Shown one piece after another: positions 23,253 to 33,695 of a stretch of 64,000 nt of DNA; the stretch's first letter is position 1, and each line of letters starts with the position of its first letter. Under the pieces are notes generated by a model. It had not been told where the DNA came from, ran no database searches, and saw nothing but the letters and a program-made list of their open reading frames with translations. The position numbers were made by a program, and so were the translations under genes. Location: positions 1 through 64,000 of the forward strand of contig JASJFT010000030.1 of assembly GCA_030770425.1 (NCBI GenBank), in the 5' to 3' direction. This DNA comes from Darksidea phi (lineage: Eukaryota > Ascomycota > Dothideomycetes > Pleosporales > Lentitheciaceae).

Positions 23253-24065
23253 ATGGAAATCGACCAGGAGCTCAAGGATATCATTCGGATTGGCGACATT
23301 AGTGCACTCATAGACAATGTACAAACACCACCTGGCCTGCGTCAAGCCAAGCTTAATGCGGCGCTCACGTTTAGCGCGCAGGAGGCTTCGATCGATGTTG
23401 TAAAGGCACTATTATCTCACGGAGCTCAACTGAAACTGAGGGCATATGCCTATGATCGTGTCTTGCGGAGGGAAGACACTCTTTTGATGCAGGCACTCAT
23501 TGACCATGGCTTCGATATCAACACTACGGAATACGGCCGCCCACCAGTAACGTAAGCCAAAGAGAGAAAAGTTATCAATAGGGGCTAACTCATGCATAGG
23601 GCTGCAATTCATACCGGGAAACTGCTACGGTGGCTTCTTGACAAGGGTGCAAATCCGAACACTCGCGCAAAACGCCGTGGATGCTCACCAAGATCTACCC
23701 CGCTTGAGGTTGCAGCAACCGTACCAGAAACATTTAGCCTCAAAATTCTGCTCTCCTATGGCGCAGTGATGGATGATATGGCCCTATTTAAGGCGATTGC
23801 AACAAGATAGAAGAGCCAAATCCCACACGTTCAGATTCTGCTCGATCATGGAGCTAACATCAATCACTGGACGAAATCCTGGGGTACGCCTCTACATCAT
23901 GCCGTTCGATATAACAAAAAGGCCATGGTGCAATACTTGTTGGAACGCGGCGCAGATACGGCCATTCGGAGCGTGCTTGGCGAGACACCGGCTGATAAAG
24001 CGAAGAGGGAGAATAAAACGGAGATTTACGAATTGTTGGAGGCGAAGCTGGAGAGGAAGGCCTAA
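23253..24065 (+). pseudogene. ankyrin-repeat gene with one in-frame TAG
   Basis: Exon 1 23253-23551 and exon 2 23600-24065 join over a 48-nt intron (GTAAGC, branch GCTAACT, CATAG). The combined frame has about 270 codons and five or six ankyrin repeats, for example ASIDVVKALLSHGAQL, LLMQALIDHGFDINTTE, KLLRWLLDKGANPNTR, VQILLDHGANINHWTKS and AMVQYLLERGADTAIR, ending with ETPADKAKRENK. A single TAG at 23808-23810 falls between repeats in the sequence AIATR(stop)KSQIP; a CAG-to-TAG transition explains it. Everything downstream remains open and in frame to 24065. It is either a very young pseudogene, a sequencing error or a readthrough case. Function unknown; such proteins are adaptors. Confidence 0.75.
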
Positions 24066-24712
24066 GGCGGACCGTAATGGTGTTCGCCGCGTATCTAACC
24101 CTTCCTTAACCAATTGTTTCGCTCTATTTTGAACCCAACCTTGATAACCGCTGTGAACTAAAGCCTTCCATCCTTCTTTAATAAAACATCCATCGAGCCG
24201 CCCTAGCCATATCATACTAATACATGTCACTGTGGCATGCGAGCCTCTTCCCCTAATGCAGGCCAATGATAATATTACTCTGAGAAAGCCTGGCAGCAAG
24301 TTGCCGCAGCTAAGATACGTAAATGATCTAGCGGCACAGTAGTTACGATGTTTGACTGATCAAGACTTACTGTGTCCTTGGGAGAAAGGCGAACTCAAGA
24401 ATATCAGTAGGTACCCTCTGTATATAGCTAGTTGTGCACAACGAAGAAGCATTGTAGAATTGCTACCTCTTTCAGATAGAGAACAGTATCAGCGCTTTCA
24501 TTTCCAGTCAAAACCTGCATCTCGCCCCCAGCATCCACACGCGCTGGTATCTTCTACTTGTCGCCTTTGCGACTACCTTTCCTTATTGTATAACGGACAT
24601 AATTACGATACCTCTCGGGAGTATTGATGAGTATTCGGCCTCGATAGTATGTATATGCTGTTGGAAATGATGTTGAATCATAAACTGAACTACCCAGACG
24701 CCAACCCCTACC
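24066..24712. other. intergenic, no gene seen
   Basis: No supported coding region. A plus-strand frame at 24352-24627 lacks an ATG and has no motif. Confidence 0.45.
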
Positions 24713-26986
24713 ATGCGCGGATCGAGGATGATGTTGACGGATCCTGAACCTGGTAAAGACGGGGTAACGGTAGTGCTTTCTGAGGAGCTGCACGTCCAAG
24801 TTCAACAATCCCTGGATGAGAATTGCGAGGAGATCAACGATCACTGCGTACAAAGTGTAAGAGATGTTCTCTCAAGCCCTAACACGGAGCTAGAGACTCG
24901 TCAAATAGGAATCGCATTGGCGGCAGTCTTTCTGTTGGTTGCTCTTACGATACCTTGTGGGAGGAAAAAAGACACCCGTTCCTATCGCTCTCCATGCCCC
25001 GTCTGAAAAAAAATTAATCAAGCCGCTTCTGCGACAAATGAAGCGACCATAGTGGTCCACACAGACTTGGGGAACCCTTTCGTCAGCATAACCCCGAAAC
25101 CAATTCCGTCAACTGTTTCTATCACTGGATAAATCAGGCACAGCCTCAATCCGTTCAATGCTTATGTTATTAGATCTCAAGCACCCGTTGTTAGCACCTT
25201 CACACACCTCGCAAACAGACACTCCCTGAAAGACGTTGTCATTGGGCTTCCGCAAGATATGGCGGTTTGCATGACCGAGTTGATCAAAAGAAGTCAGTAA
25301 TGCCCTGCTGGTGAACAATTTATAAGCAATAGACGTTTGAAAAAACTAGGCGGATATGGCAAGGTCATATGCGGCGCACAAAAAGTCATTCTAAACATGG
25401 CCCACAGAGAGCTTTGGACATGTTGGTACTGCTTAATGCGAATCCACTTCCCTTTATCGCCGCCGACGCAGTATGAGCTATGAGTACAAGAGTGCAGTTC
25501 GCTCGCGATAACGCTCAAAATATGGGGGTTGATACAATCTAAGCGGCAGGCATTGGGGTTGCTGTTTTCGCATTGGTCCCACAGGTTGCGGTCAATGGCC
25601 GGCCACTTAGCGTGGAAAACATTATGCCCGCGAATGAACTCGATGGAACGATAGCGGCGAAACCGACTCCAACCTCGAACGCAACTGTGACTAGCAGTTC
25701 CAGCTCCTCAAGCACAAGCGAGTGCCTTGCATCTTGCCAAACTCAATGCCCAACGCCAACTCCAGGTGCAGCACCGCAGGAAACAGATTATTCAATCAGA
25801 ACCGTCACGATCGAATCCTGGGCTTCAGCTCCAATGTCAGTACAGTTTCCCATTACGAACACAGTACCAAATTGTCTTGATAAACAATCCGTTGAGTTTT
25901 CTCGTAAGATTTTTAATGAAACGTACGAAGCGTTTGTGCAGAGGCTGAAAAGACCTATGACGAAGTTACTTGGTCGATGCAACGGGCAAGAAAATTACCA
26001 AACCAGCCCGCCGGGGACTCAGATTGTCATTTTGGCCACGCAACGAGCCGGACCCGCCCAATCTCACGCTTTCGTGGAAAGCAGCGGACGATTTGAAATG
26101 GGCATGTTCAGAATCTTGCAATGAAGCATTCGATCAGCTCACCTTTTCCGCTTGTAAGCCTGAGAATGGAGACGATCTGGAAAATACTATGTCAGCAGGC
26201 GGTGCGATTGATGTCGGTTGTGGTTTCAACTCCTATAATATCGCAGTCTCTCAGACCAAGCCTGTTTCAATATGGTGTCGACCTCATGATCTGGTAGCAC
26301 CGAAGCATAAAAATGTTGCCGATGGCGGCAGGAGTATTGACAGTGTTATCGATCAGTGGGGGGACGGTATCGACGGGAAGACTTTAGGCAAGCAATTCGG
26401 GACTGAAAATGTCTACGAAAGACATGGAATCACGAAGTTTTACATACTAAATTGGGACTAATTTTGGCTGCGAGCCAATCTTAAGGAATGCCGCAATTCA
26501 GAGAAGATTTCGAAGGATGAGTGCGAAAAAGCACTGAAGAATGGACTGGATAAGTGTGTAAAGTGAGAGCCTTGGATAAGTGGATACATAGCCTCTATGG
26601 GCTGTATAGATTATCAGATTGACCTCAGCGGTGCGGCCTGGGATAGTACACCACCTTGGGATGAGGAACCGGCCCTTCCCGCATCTGAGCTGCTGAATAG
26701 TCCAGGACCTCGACCCGCTCACCAGCCAACCTGCTACTCTTCTAAGACTCGCTCTGGTAGAACTCTTGCTGAAGATCAGTTAGGGAGTGCCATGGATGCA
26801 TATTACACAGATGGGGTTGAAATCCAAGGACTTGGCGAACACTTGGAAAACATGTTCCTTTACCCCCAGGAAGGTAAAACACAGTTTTATTCTGATGACG
26901 ACCTGAATATGCATCTCACTCTTGGCAGTGAAACAATCAATAACGGGGCGCTGGAGCCTTATGAGAACATGGAGTGGTGCGGTTAA
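24713..26986 (+). pseudogene. decayed gene of a large fungal protein, unknown function
   Basis: Parts of one protein can be read in changing frames. 24713-25006 has a charged helix with EELHVQVQQSLDENC and then a hydrophobic segment (IGIALAAVFLLVALTIP). 25573-25960 has a Ser/Thr/Pro linker (TSSSSSSSTSECLASCQTQ) and a domain ending ETYEAFVQRLKRPMT. 25970-26986 has SWKAADDLKWACSESCNEAFDQL, IWCRPHDLVAP and the closing block HLTLGSETINNGALEPYENM. At least two frame changes occur between 25940 and 26060, and TAA (26459-26461) and TGA (26564-26566) interrupt the last frame. I recall this C-terminal module from secreted fungal proteins, sometimes near chitinase genes, but cannot name a function. Introns may explain some gaps, not the stops. 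Confidence 0.65.
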
Positions 26987-28371
26987 GTGCATGACCGCCC
27001 TCTCATTTGTTGAAGCATCATATTAATTAGTGAAATAGTGGCTATGACTGGAAGCTGAACGGAGACAATTGTAAGTATGCTTTTCGAAAGCTTCTCTACG
27101 ATCGCAATAACAAAGAGGGCGAGTTCATTGGTGGAAGCTATACTTATGTGTGTAACGTATAAAATCATTCATACCAACTTAGAAAAGCACTAGAATAGGT
27201 TATACTAGGATTAGGCAGTGGGATCAATCATATCTAGCACTGAATAGGTTCTTGATCCAGCCATCTACGACAAAGGCTCACCGGTTCTCTTATTTCTCTC
27301 TCAAAACGCGACGATAACCCACAGATGAACATTCTATAGTTGGTTTTCTTGGACACGACCATGTAATTCTCGCTGGCCGACTTCTTTTAAATTTAGCGAA
27401 ACGAACTAACTTACTCCTTCGAAGTAAGATACTGTGGGCTTCTCTACTTTTGGTTATATTAAAGGTCGCTTGTAGGCGCGGTGCGAAAGGGTGGTGTAGG
27501 GAATCTTGCCAGACTGTAACAACGCAACGCATGTACTCGTTATAGTAGTTCCAATGCTATTTAAAAGTATGTATCTGGTACTTTGACGAGAGTAGTAGTA
27601 ACGAACTAGTAGAGTAACGATAGAGAGCAAGAGGTAGTACGCTCGAGGTCAGCTGGCTCGCTCGCTAGCCAATATTTTTAGAACGCCTTTTTAACCCTAG
27701 TCCCTAGGTAAAGACCTAGTGCACTACTGATCCTACCGACGGATAGTTAATTAACTGAAGGAATTTGCCTGATGTGGTGCATCAACCCCAAAACTTTATC
27801 ACGACAAACGGCGACTAGGCGCCGAGAAGTATTGCCAAAACCCTTCCTATATACCCCCCTTACACAATTTCTTTACTAAAAATTATTTCGTAGGTACTTC
27901 ATATGTTACTTAAGATTACGTGGATAGCTTTAATTTTTTATATTAGGTATAGAAAGTAGAGTATTAACGGGCTAGCGCGCTAGATTCAGATATTAATAAA
28001 ATTATTGTAAATAATAAGACTTTACTAAATATGGTTTTTTTTATATAGTAAGTTAGAGGAATCGTTTCATGTATATATATACAACCTATTAAAAATTTCT
28101 GTATAAAAATATTATGTAGTTGTTAAGATCTAAATTCTTTGATGATATTTGGTGGCATTTTAGGGTGCCACGTTTTTCACGCCCCGCATGTGTGGTTCGC
28201 CTATCGATAAGGTGCGGCATAGCCCGATGCAGACTAGCTGTTCAGCCTTGCTGCGGCCGTATCTCAGCCTGGTCACTCTTGCTTCAGCTCGTCTGCCTAC
28301 ACAATGCTGTCGTTCCCTCCCTCCCCTGTTACTCTATACGCTTCCGCCATCTGAATCAACTTCCTCCCAAC
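26987..28371. other. intergenic, degenerate repeat-like DNA
   Basis: Mostly AT-rich with fewer CA/TG dinucleotides than the genic regions, especially 27540-28110. A minus-strand frame at 27532-27290 resembles nothing I can name. The last 150 bases are the probable promoter and leader of the following gene. Confidence 0.4.
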
Positions 28372-31300
28372 ATGAACTCGGTTAGTGTCACGGCTAAAGT
28401 TATCGCGGTTCTAAAGCTCTCGGCCAAAGTCCTTGGGTATATCAAGGACGTGAAAGATGCCCCGCAAAGCTACGCACAGTACGCCACCAGGACCTCAGAT
28501 CTGTACAACCTGCTTTCCAATTTAAGCATTCGGATTCAGGAGGGAGACCCTACGAAGCCATGGTACACAGCCGTTCAAGCGCTTGCGGTCAAGGACGGGC
28601 CGCTCGACCACGTCATAGAAGCGCTAGAAGCGCTAGGGACTATGATGACAGACAGGACTCAACCAAAGATCCCAAGAGAGGTGCTACTATGGAAGTTTAG
28701 GGAAGAAGATGCTGCTAGAATACTAGATTGTATAGAGCGTTTGAAGTCATTGGTAGAGATAGCGTTACAGATGGACCACTTGTAAGCTTCTCTAGTAGTA
28801 CTGCAGAGCAACATTGCTAATGCATAGCAGTAAACTGTCCCAAGCTATCAAAGATGATACTAACCTCGTTCAAACCCACCTACCCGTTATCCAGACTACG
28901 GTAGATAATATCCATCAAGATCAAGACTCTTCAAGGCACGGTAGGCTTCGGGATTGGAATTCGTCCTCAGCTTATACCGCGCAACATTCAGATATCCTAG
29001 AGCGCAGACAGGAAGAAACGGGTGAGTGGTTTCTGAACGAGACGGCAGGAGAGCTCGAGAGACAATGGAAAGGCGAAGAAAACTGGGAAGCGATAATTGA
29101 GCGTCGCAGGAGAGGTGGCCGGTGCTTTAACTGCGGGTCAAACATGCATTGGGAGAACGAATGCCAGGACAATTGTGGTAAATGTGCGACTTTTATTTCA
29201 ATCTTAGCAACACTCCACTAATGATGACGCAATTAGGTCTCCGTCCAGGACACCAAGCATCGAAGTGCAGTAATTTAGTCCGTTGCAAAAATTGTGAGTT
29301 TTCGCTTCCGTATCATTTGATGCATGGCTGATGTATTTCTGCTATTAGGCAGAGGGCAAGGCCATATAGCCAAAGATTGTCCGAATCCTCGTCGCATGCA
29401 AGACTTTCAACGAAGCCTTGAAGGAATTCACGGGGTTCCTCGCACTCCAGAGACACTGAATGAGCCGTATCGCATATCACAAGCCGGCAATTCAGCTAAC
29501 CCTGACCAGGAGGATATACCATCCCTGCCTGGTACCTATGCACCCGCTGGTTTAAATCGGAAAACTTCCATTGTCGACCTTTGCAAGTTTCTTGGACTAC
29601 CTGCCGACATTCGCTCCCGCGACCTTTTAGCAGAAAAGCTGCGGATTGACGTAGGTTCGACTGGAAGCTCGGAACGAAATATTGCTTTGCATAAAGCATT
29701 GATGAAAGAGTGCGCTCTGAATAATGGAAAATTACCGTCGAATATCTGCTCCTGCGATGAGTGTGGACGATCTGGGCATTGGGCGTACCATTGTCCCGAC
29801 GTGCTTGGCCAGCCATGTTCGGAAGCTTTGAAGAAAACAGTCTGTCAGTCGAAGGGAGATTGTACGAGCGAAAATAACGTTCTATCCTCGATCGAAGACG
29901 TACAAAGACTCCTCAATACACCTGAGTTACGCCACACTTCAACAGAGGAGCCAGGTGAAGAGGATCTAGACATGCTATATCCCTCTAATGTTGATGATGC
30001 CCCCTCGAAGTGCGCTAAGGAATCCGATTGCTCCGACGACAGCTGGGCACCGGAATCCATATTCTCGGTCGATATGCAGTCAAATTCACCAAGAAGTTCA
30101 TTTTCATCTACAGTACGGATACCCGCAACTGAAGGATTTGCCGATCTTCTGATCGCTGACAATGAGATACGGTCACTATGCGTCATCGGCATCACGGACC
30201 GCAACGTCGGCCCCGCTAGACTGGAGAGGAATCTTCGTCGGCTACTCTACCGATATGCGAAGGACCTGGGCGAGGAAGCTGTCTCGCCCGCACAGTTCGC
30301 CGCTGTCAAGCTTCTTCAATCCAGATTTTGTTTACAACGTATTGCGAACAAAGTGAGGCGAACGGTCGGCGATGAATCCAACAGCCTTGATATTGGCGAA
30401 GAACCGCTTGGTCCCGGCGAAAATATCCAGAGCTATCTGAAGAGCATGTCACGGCTACATGAGAACGTACTGGAGCAGCGTTCTGCTGAATCTAGCTCTA
30501 GTGACGATGATCAAGAGGGAAAGATCGACGAACCACAGGACTTCAGCCTACAGTCACTCGCAGCCTTCCTATGTAATAGCAGAGCATTTGAGCTCTTGAA
30601 ACAAAACCTTCAAGATTTTGTCTTCTCGACACCTGCCTACAGCCTGGACCGCCTCTCGCGACGCATTCTAAAACAAGCTGACGGATCCTCAAACAAGAAT
30701 ACAGCTATGCTCCTTAGCGTCATTTCGCAGCTATGGTCAGTCAATCCAGCCTCAGCCTCAGCCTCAATTGTCGTTTCAGATCTCCATATTTCCTTCATAG
30801 ACAAGTGGAAATACGGCGTCGAACGGCTTTCTGGAGTTACATGGAATTGGTGGCCTCTACAGAAGCCAATTTATCCACTTCGTCCTGGCCATGTTTACTT
30901 ACTATGGCAATGCGTAAGGCCCGAAGTGTAGCTCTTTCGTATTTACTCAGAATCACTAACATACTGTAGAGATGTGGTGCTCACCGCAGAGCTCAAGTTC
31001 CTGTTTGGGTTAGTAACAATTTGATCCGAGTATCAAACATGTTCCAAAGCAGTTCAAAAAGTACGCTTCCGACACATGCGCAGAAATTCTCTTTGCAACA
31101 GATAAGCTCAAGAAGCGATACCCATTCCTTTCAACAAGGCTCAAATCGGGCGGCACGAGGCAGCTCTGGAGCCGCAAACAACACTCCGCCAAAGATGACT
31201 GGTTACGTCTTCTTTGGCGTTAAGTGTGGAGGTGAGCACAGCGTTGCGGAGATCAACGTGCATGGGCTTGGGGACGACCAATTTTTCAATGAACTTCGAG

Positions 31301-31950
31301 CTGAGTACTATAAAATGAAAGGTTACCTGAAGCGCTTTTTCAGTATCTGGAGGTTTACGCACTGCGATTTTGTCAAGGTATAACTGAATTCCTGAAACTT
31401 AGTGATATTACTTCGAGTGCTCCGACTAACCCCATTTGGACAGTTCGAAAAATTCGATTATGGTTGTAGCGTTCCCAGAGGCGAGAGCCTGCCTGAGAAT
31501 GATCCAGACTATCGATACGTACCGAAGCCTCGAAAACCGTCCGACCCGATGCCTCCAATTGACCCTCACGAATTCGAGACAAGATTCTACTCATGCTACG
31601 GAGGTGGTCAACGTCACAAGCATGTCATTTTTTCTTGTAACAGCGAAGTCTGTCGATCTGATGATGACGCCCTCGAACGGATTCCGAAGCGCATCAAAGC
31701 GCTCACGGTTGGAATCCCCAAACGGGGCTACTTCTGGGGCCTGTATGCTCGCGAGAACATCTCCTTCCTAATGGTGGCTTTGTATAACTTTCTTTTACTT
31801 GGGTCACCCTTCGTGTTCTGGATGTGTTGGCTCTTCGTTTGGAATCATCCCGGAGACCTGCAGAATGCTTCGATTCCAACAGCTGTAGTGGCTGCCATTT
31901 TACCAATGTTTTGGTTACATCTGTTTACAAACAAGGAACACCATCGATGA
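28372..31950 (+). CDS. NLR-type N-domain fused to four zinc knuckles and a C-terminal membrane module
   Basis: Six exons: 28372-28781, 28828-29183, 29237-29293, 29349-30913, 30970-31377, 31444-31950; 1100 residues. Residues 1-230 follow the N-terminal domain of fungal NACHT/ankyrin (NLR-like) proteins: SVTAKVIAVLKLSAKVLGYI, an ERLKSLVEIALQMDH helix, then an ERRQEETGEWFL segment that normally precedes the nucleotide-binding P-loop. Here no P-loop follows. Instead CCHC knuckles (C-x2-C-x4-H-x4-C) stand at 236-249, 253-266, 272-285 and 410-423, suggesting RNA or single-stranded DNA binding. A long acidic middle leads to a fungal C-terminal module (NWWPLQKPI, then LLWQCRCG, later CDFVKFEKF) and two membrane helices near 1038-1065 and 1076-1093. 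The third exon's donor is chosen to keep the knuckle spacing; GTAAAT at 29178 is the alternative. Function unknown; an immunity or incompatibility role is inference. Confidence 0.8.
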
Positions 31951-33695
31951 GGGCTATTTTTCGTATTGCCGAACCCAAGGATTCCTAGATTTACACAAAC
32001 CACTTGTCAACCTTTAGTTTTCCTCCAAGTATACATTATTTCATGGCATCTAAAGCGGCTGTTGAAATGTTGACTAGTAAAATTGTCTATCCTTCGCTGT
32101 TTCGCTTTTCATGAAAGTTGCGCATCGCTATTGACTGAATGCAATCATGAAGTATCATCCTTTTAGTTGGCTTTAGTTATTCATATTTAAGTTGCTATAT
32201 ATAACCTCTTCCTACGAGTATGGCAAATTAGTTCTAATATATAGCTTTTAATAACTTAAGCATATATCGTATTATTTAGACAAGTAAGTTGATATAGAGA
32301 TAAGGTTAGTTCAGTATAAAATTAATATATCTCTTATTACTTACAGAAATCTTTTGCTTTGCAGAGAGAAAGTTTTCTAAGCCTAAGTATCTTTAGCTTG
32401 GACTATTACTCATTTATATGATGCAGCCTATGTATAGTAGTAATGGGATTAGAAAATATCACTCTGGTAGTTATTTCTCTACAGAAGCTTCTGCAGGTTC
32501 ATATCCGATTACTGTGTGCTATAAAGCGGCGTACGACCCTGCATTATATAAAAAAACCGGTTACCGGGGCATTACCCCGCTACCTGTCTCTACGGTGGCC
32601 GGCACATTACCCCTGTTAATCTCTACGGAAACGTTATGTCTCTCATCCACAAAGCTTTCATAGCGCCTGGAATCAAGGAACAACGTTCGTTGATAAAGCC
32701 ATACCCTTATAGTATTTTTCTACAGGCATTCCGGATCAAGCCTGTAACAACGACGCAGCGGACTTCTAGAACAAGGATCTTAATAAGCTTACAATCTATG
32801 CTGTAGGATGAATACGTTAAGAAAAGGAAATTAATATTAGTTATCAAGGCAGTCGTAGAAATCATCATGCGGAACAAGAGGAGTTCCGAGAGAAATTCAT
32901 TTTACGTGTTTATGTCGACTCTACTCTTTACCACCCGATTAGAGTAGGGGCAGAGATTTAAAGCTGGATCGTATCTATAAAATGGACTGTAAAATCGAAA
33001 AGGTGGCGTACAAGGGCTCGTTATGTCTTCCCAGCTGATGCGAAGCTACGTTGATGAAAAAGTCCAACTCTAGGATACGAAAAGAGAAGTCGGCCTGGTC
33101 TAGACGTATACCGACGCCTCTCAAATTGATATCGCCAAAGAGAGAGAGAGTAGTGCCTTTGTATCTGACGCCCATTCGTGGCGACACACTAATGCGACTC
33201 ATAGTAAGCTAGTTCGGGACCCACATCACATGATTACTACGGCATGTTAACGAAGTGGGGACAACACTAGGTAAAATTCTGCAGTGACTAGAACTAGAGG
33301 AGTTTGAATTCTGACTCTGGAAAAACAGGTAGAAAAACCCCCGAGCATAATAGGCAGATCTAACCTTTCTTAGCTTTGATGACCTCCTGAACAAAGACGA
33401 ATTGAAACCAGAATATTTTGAAGGTCCTCAAGTGACTAACCGCCGACCACGGCTTCACTCGTGTTTTTTAATGGAAATCGTGGACTTCGGTTGCTTGGTT
33501 CGCCTGGAAATGATGGCGCTACTCTTCCACTGTCCTTCGTGCCAATCACGGTGGCGATGGAAATTGACTAGTTCCAGACTCAGAAGGTACACAAGGTTGC
33601 GATTGTATACGCCGAACGACGTGCCTTCATGAACAGCGGACCCGGCATCCGTCACGAGAATCTCCAGATGATAAAGGTAAGGTGCTCAGCCAACT
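31951..33695. other. intergenic with degenerate coding scraps
   Basis: No intact gene. A 33-bp imperfect tandem duplication lies at 32563-32595 and 32598-32628 (shared ATTACCCC and TCTCTACGG). Around 33440-33670 the plus strand reads a coding-like frame (FFNGNRGLRLLGSPGNDG, then an in-frame TAG and ERRAFMNSGPGIRHENL), possibly a worn-out gene. The minus strand at 33202-32975 is open for 75 codons without a known motif. Confidence 0.4.

Noticed and set aside
25294..25518. Minus-strand frame inside the decayed gene
   Set aside because: The plus strand carries the recognisable conserved blocks; this is antisense noise.
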